DNA of 5,367 bases from Gammaproteobacteria bacterium (GTDB lineage: Bacteria; Pseudomonadota; Gammaproteobacteria; Pseudomonadales; Azotimanducaceae): NCBI GenBank assembly GCA_002726925.1, contig PBTJ01000065.1:1-5367 (forward strand). Reading direction: 5' to 3'. Position 1 is the first letter of the stretch. Each line of letters starts with the position of its first letter. The translations under genes and the position numbers were made by a program. Shown piece after piece: positions 4,765 through 5,367 of this stretch. The notes beneath the pieces were generated by a model. It ran no database searches. It was not told the origin of the DNA and saw only the letters and a list, made by a program, of their open reading frames with translations.

Positions 4765-5367
4765 GTCCTTCCAACAACCCTACAAAATTGCATTTGCAGG
4801 CAGCCCTGAATTCGCCGCCACTATTTTTGCGCGGCTTCAGGCATCGGACTTTGCCTGCGGTCTGGTGCTGACCCAGCCGGATAGGCCACAAGGCCGTGGA
4901 CGCACATTGTCGCCCAATACGGTGAAAGTCGCAGCCAATGCATACGGCCTGCCTATATTGCAGCCAACGAGTCTTCAGGAGGAAGCCGTCATCGACGCGT
5001 TGACCGAATTTTCGCCAGATGTGCTGATTGTGGCCGCCTATGGTTTGTTACTTCCTCAACGGGTGCTGGATCTACCGACTTTCGGTTGCATGAATGTGCA
5101 CGCCTCGCTGTTGCCGCGCTGGCGCGGCGCAGCGCCGATCGAGCGGGCTGTGATGGCCGGCGACGAAATCACTGGCGTAAGCATCATGCAGATGGAGCGC
5201 GGGTTAGATACTGGGCCTGTCTACGCCATGGAGTCTGTGTCAATTGCCGAGTATGCCGATGCTGGCGCGCTTGAGCATCGGCTTGCGCTGCTAGGTGGTG
5301 ATCTGATCGTTGACGTTTTGCAACAGCTTCAGGACAGGCCAACCCTGCAACCAACACCACAACCTGA
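4757..5367 (+). CDS. fmt: methionyl-tRNA formyltransferase Fmt, 3' end cut by window
   Basis: Fmt transfers a formyl group from 10-formyltetrahydrofolate to initiator Met-tRNA. The visible 203 codons cover the catalytic N-terminal domain: IAFAGSPEFAA (11-21), the tRNA-contacting loop QPDRPQGRGRTLSP (40-53), AAYGLLLP (93-100) and NVHASLLPRWRGAAPI (113-128) with catalytic Asn113 and His115, and Asp151 in GLDTG (149-153). The C-terminal tRNA-binding domain lies beyond the window (full length usually about 315 residues); the last bases still read in frame, so this is not a pseudogene. The start must be TTG at 4757: it gives MSKSFQQPYK before the conserved strand, matching the family, and no ATG or GTG exists between the preceding in-frame codons and the core. 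GAAAGG (4741-4746) lies 10 nt upstream. It overlaps the end of def by 8 nt, suggesting coupling. Confidence 0.96.
   Translation, partial: MSKSFQQPYKIAFAGSPEFAATIFARLQASDFACGLVLTQPDRPQGRGRTLSPNTVKVAANAYGLPILQPTSLQEEAVIDALTEFSPDVLIVAAYGLLLPQRVLDLPTFGCMNVHASLLPRWRGAAPIERAVMAGDEITGVSIMQMERGLDTGPVYAMESVSIAEYADAGALEHRLALLGGDLIVDVLQQLQDRPTLQPTPQP

Overview
The window looks like chromosomal housekeeping DNA from a non-enteric gammaproteobacterium. The evidence is gene order: a dprA cluster divergent from def-fmt, with tsaC and aroE in the dprA cluster, is a layout known from Pseudomonas and Vibrio relatives. A YheV-type zinc-knuckle protein also points to this class. The order or family cannot be fixed from this sequence. 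Base composition looks even across the genes, and I see no mobile element, CRISPR array, tRNA or rRNA.

Layout, left to right. Positions 1-534 hold no convincing complete gene. On the minus strand this stretch shows a probable terminator for the genes to its right (491-514), an extended -10 promoter candidate (448-475), a long-range inverted repeat with internal hairpins (247-401), a strong two-tier stem-loop (71-115) and a possible start codon at 26 of a gene running out of the window. Positions 535-4030 are a compact minus-strand operon read in the order dprA, purE, tsaC, aroE, yheV. The gaps are 17 nt, a 4-nt GTGA overlap, a 4-nt ATGA overlap and 73 nt. Positions 4031-4260 are a divergent intergenic region. 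Positions 4261-5367 are def and the 5' two thirds of fmt on the plus strand, overlapping by 8 nt; fmt is cut by the window end.

Functionally, def and fmt form the formyl-methionine cycle: Fmt formylates initiator Met-tRNA and Def removes the formyl group from new proteins. On the other strand, TsaC makes the precursor of t6A, needed for decoding ANN codons. PurE acts in purine synthesis, AroE in the shikimate pathway, and DprA loads RecA on incoming single-stranded DNA. YheV is a small putative metal-binding protein of unknown role.

The points most worth checking are the unexplained structured non-coding stretch at the left end, a helix that could hide the yheV ribosome binding site and couple it to aroE, the lack of a LysM-domain gene between dprA and def, a PurE without an adjacent PurK, and serine-rich or acidic insertions in AroE and YheV. 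No clearly new system is visible. The left-end region is the only place where one might hide.
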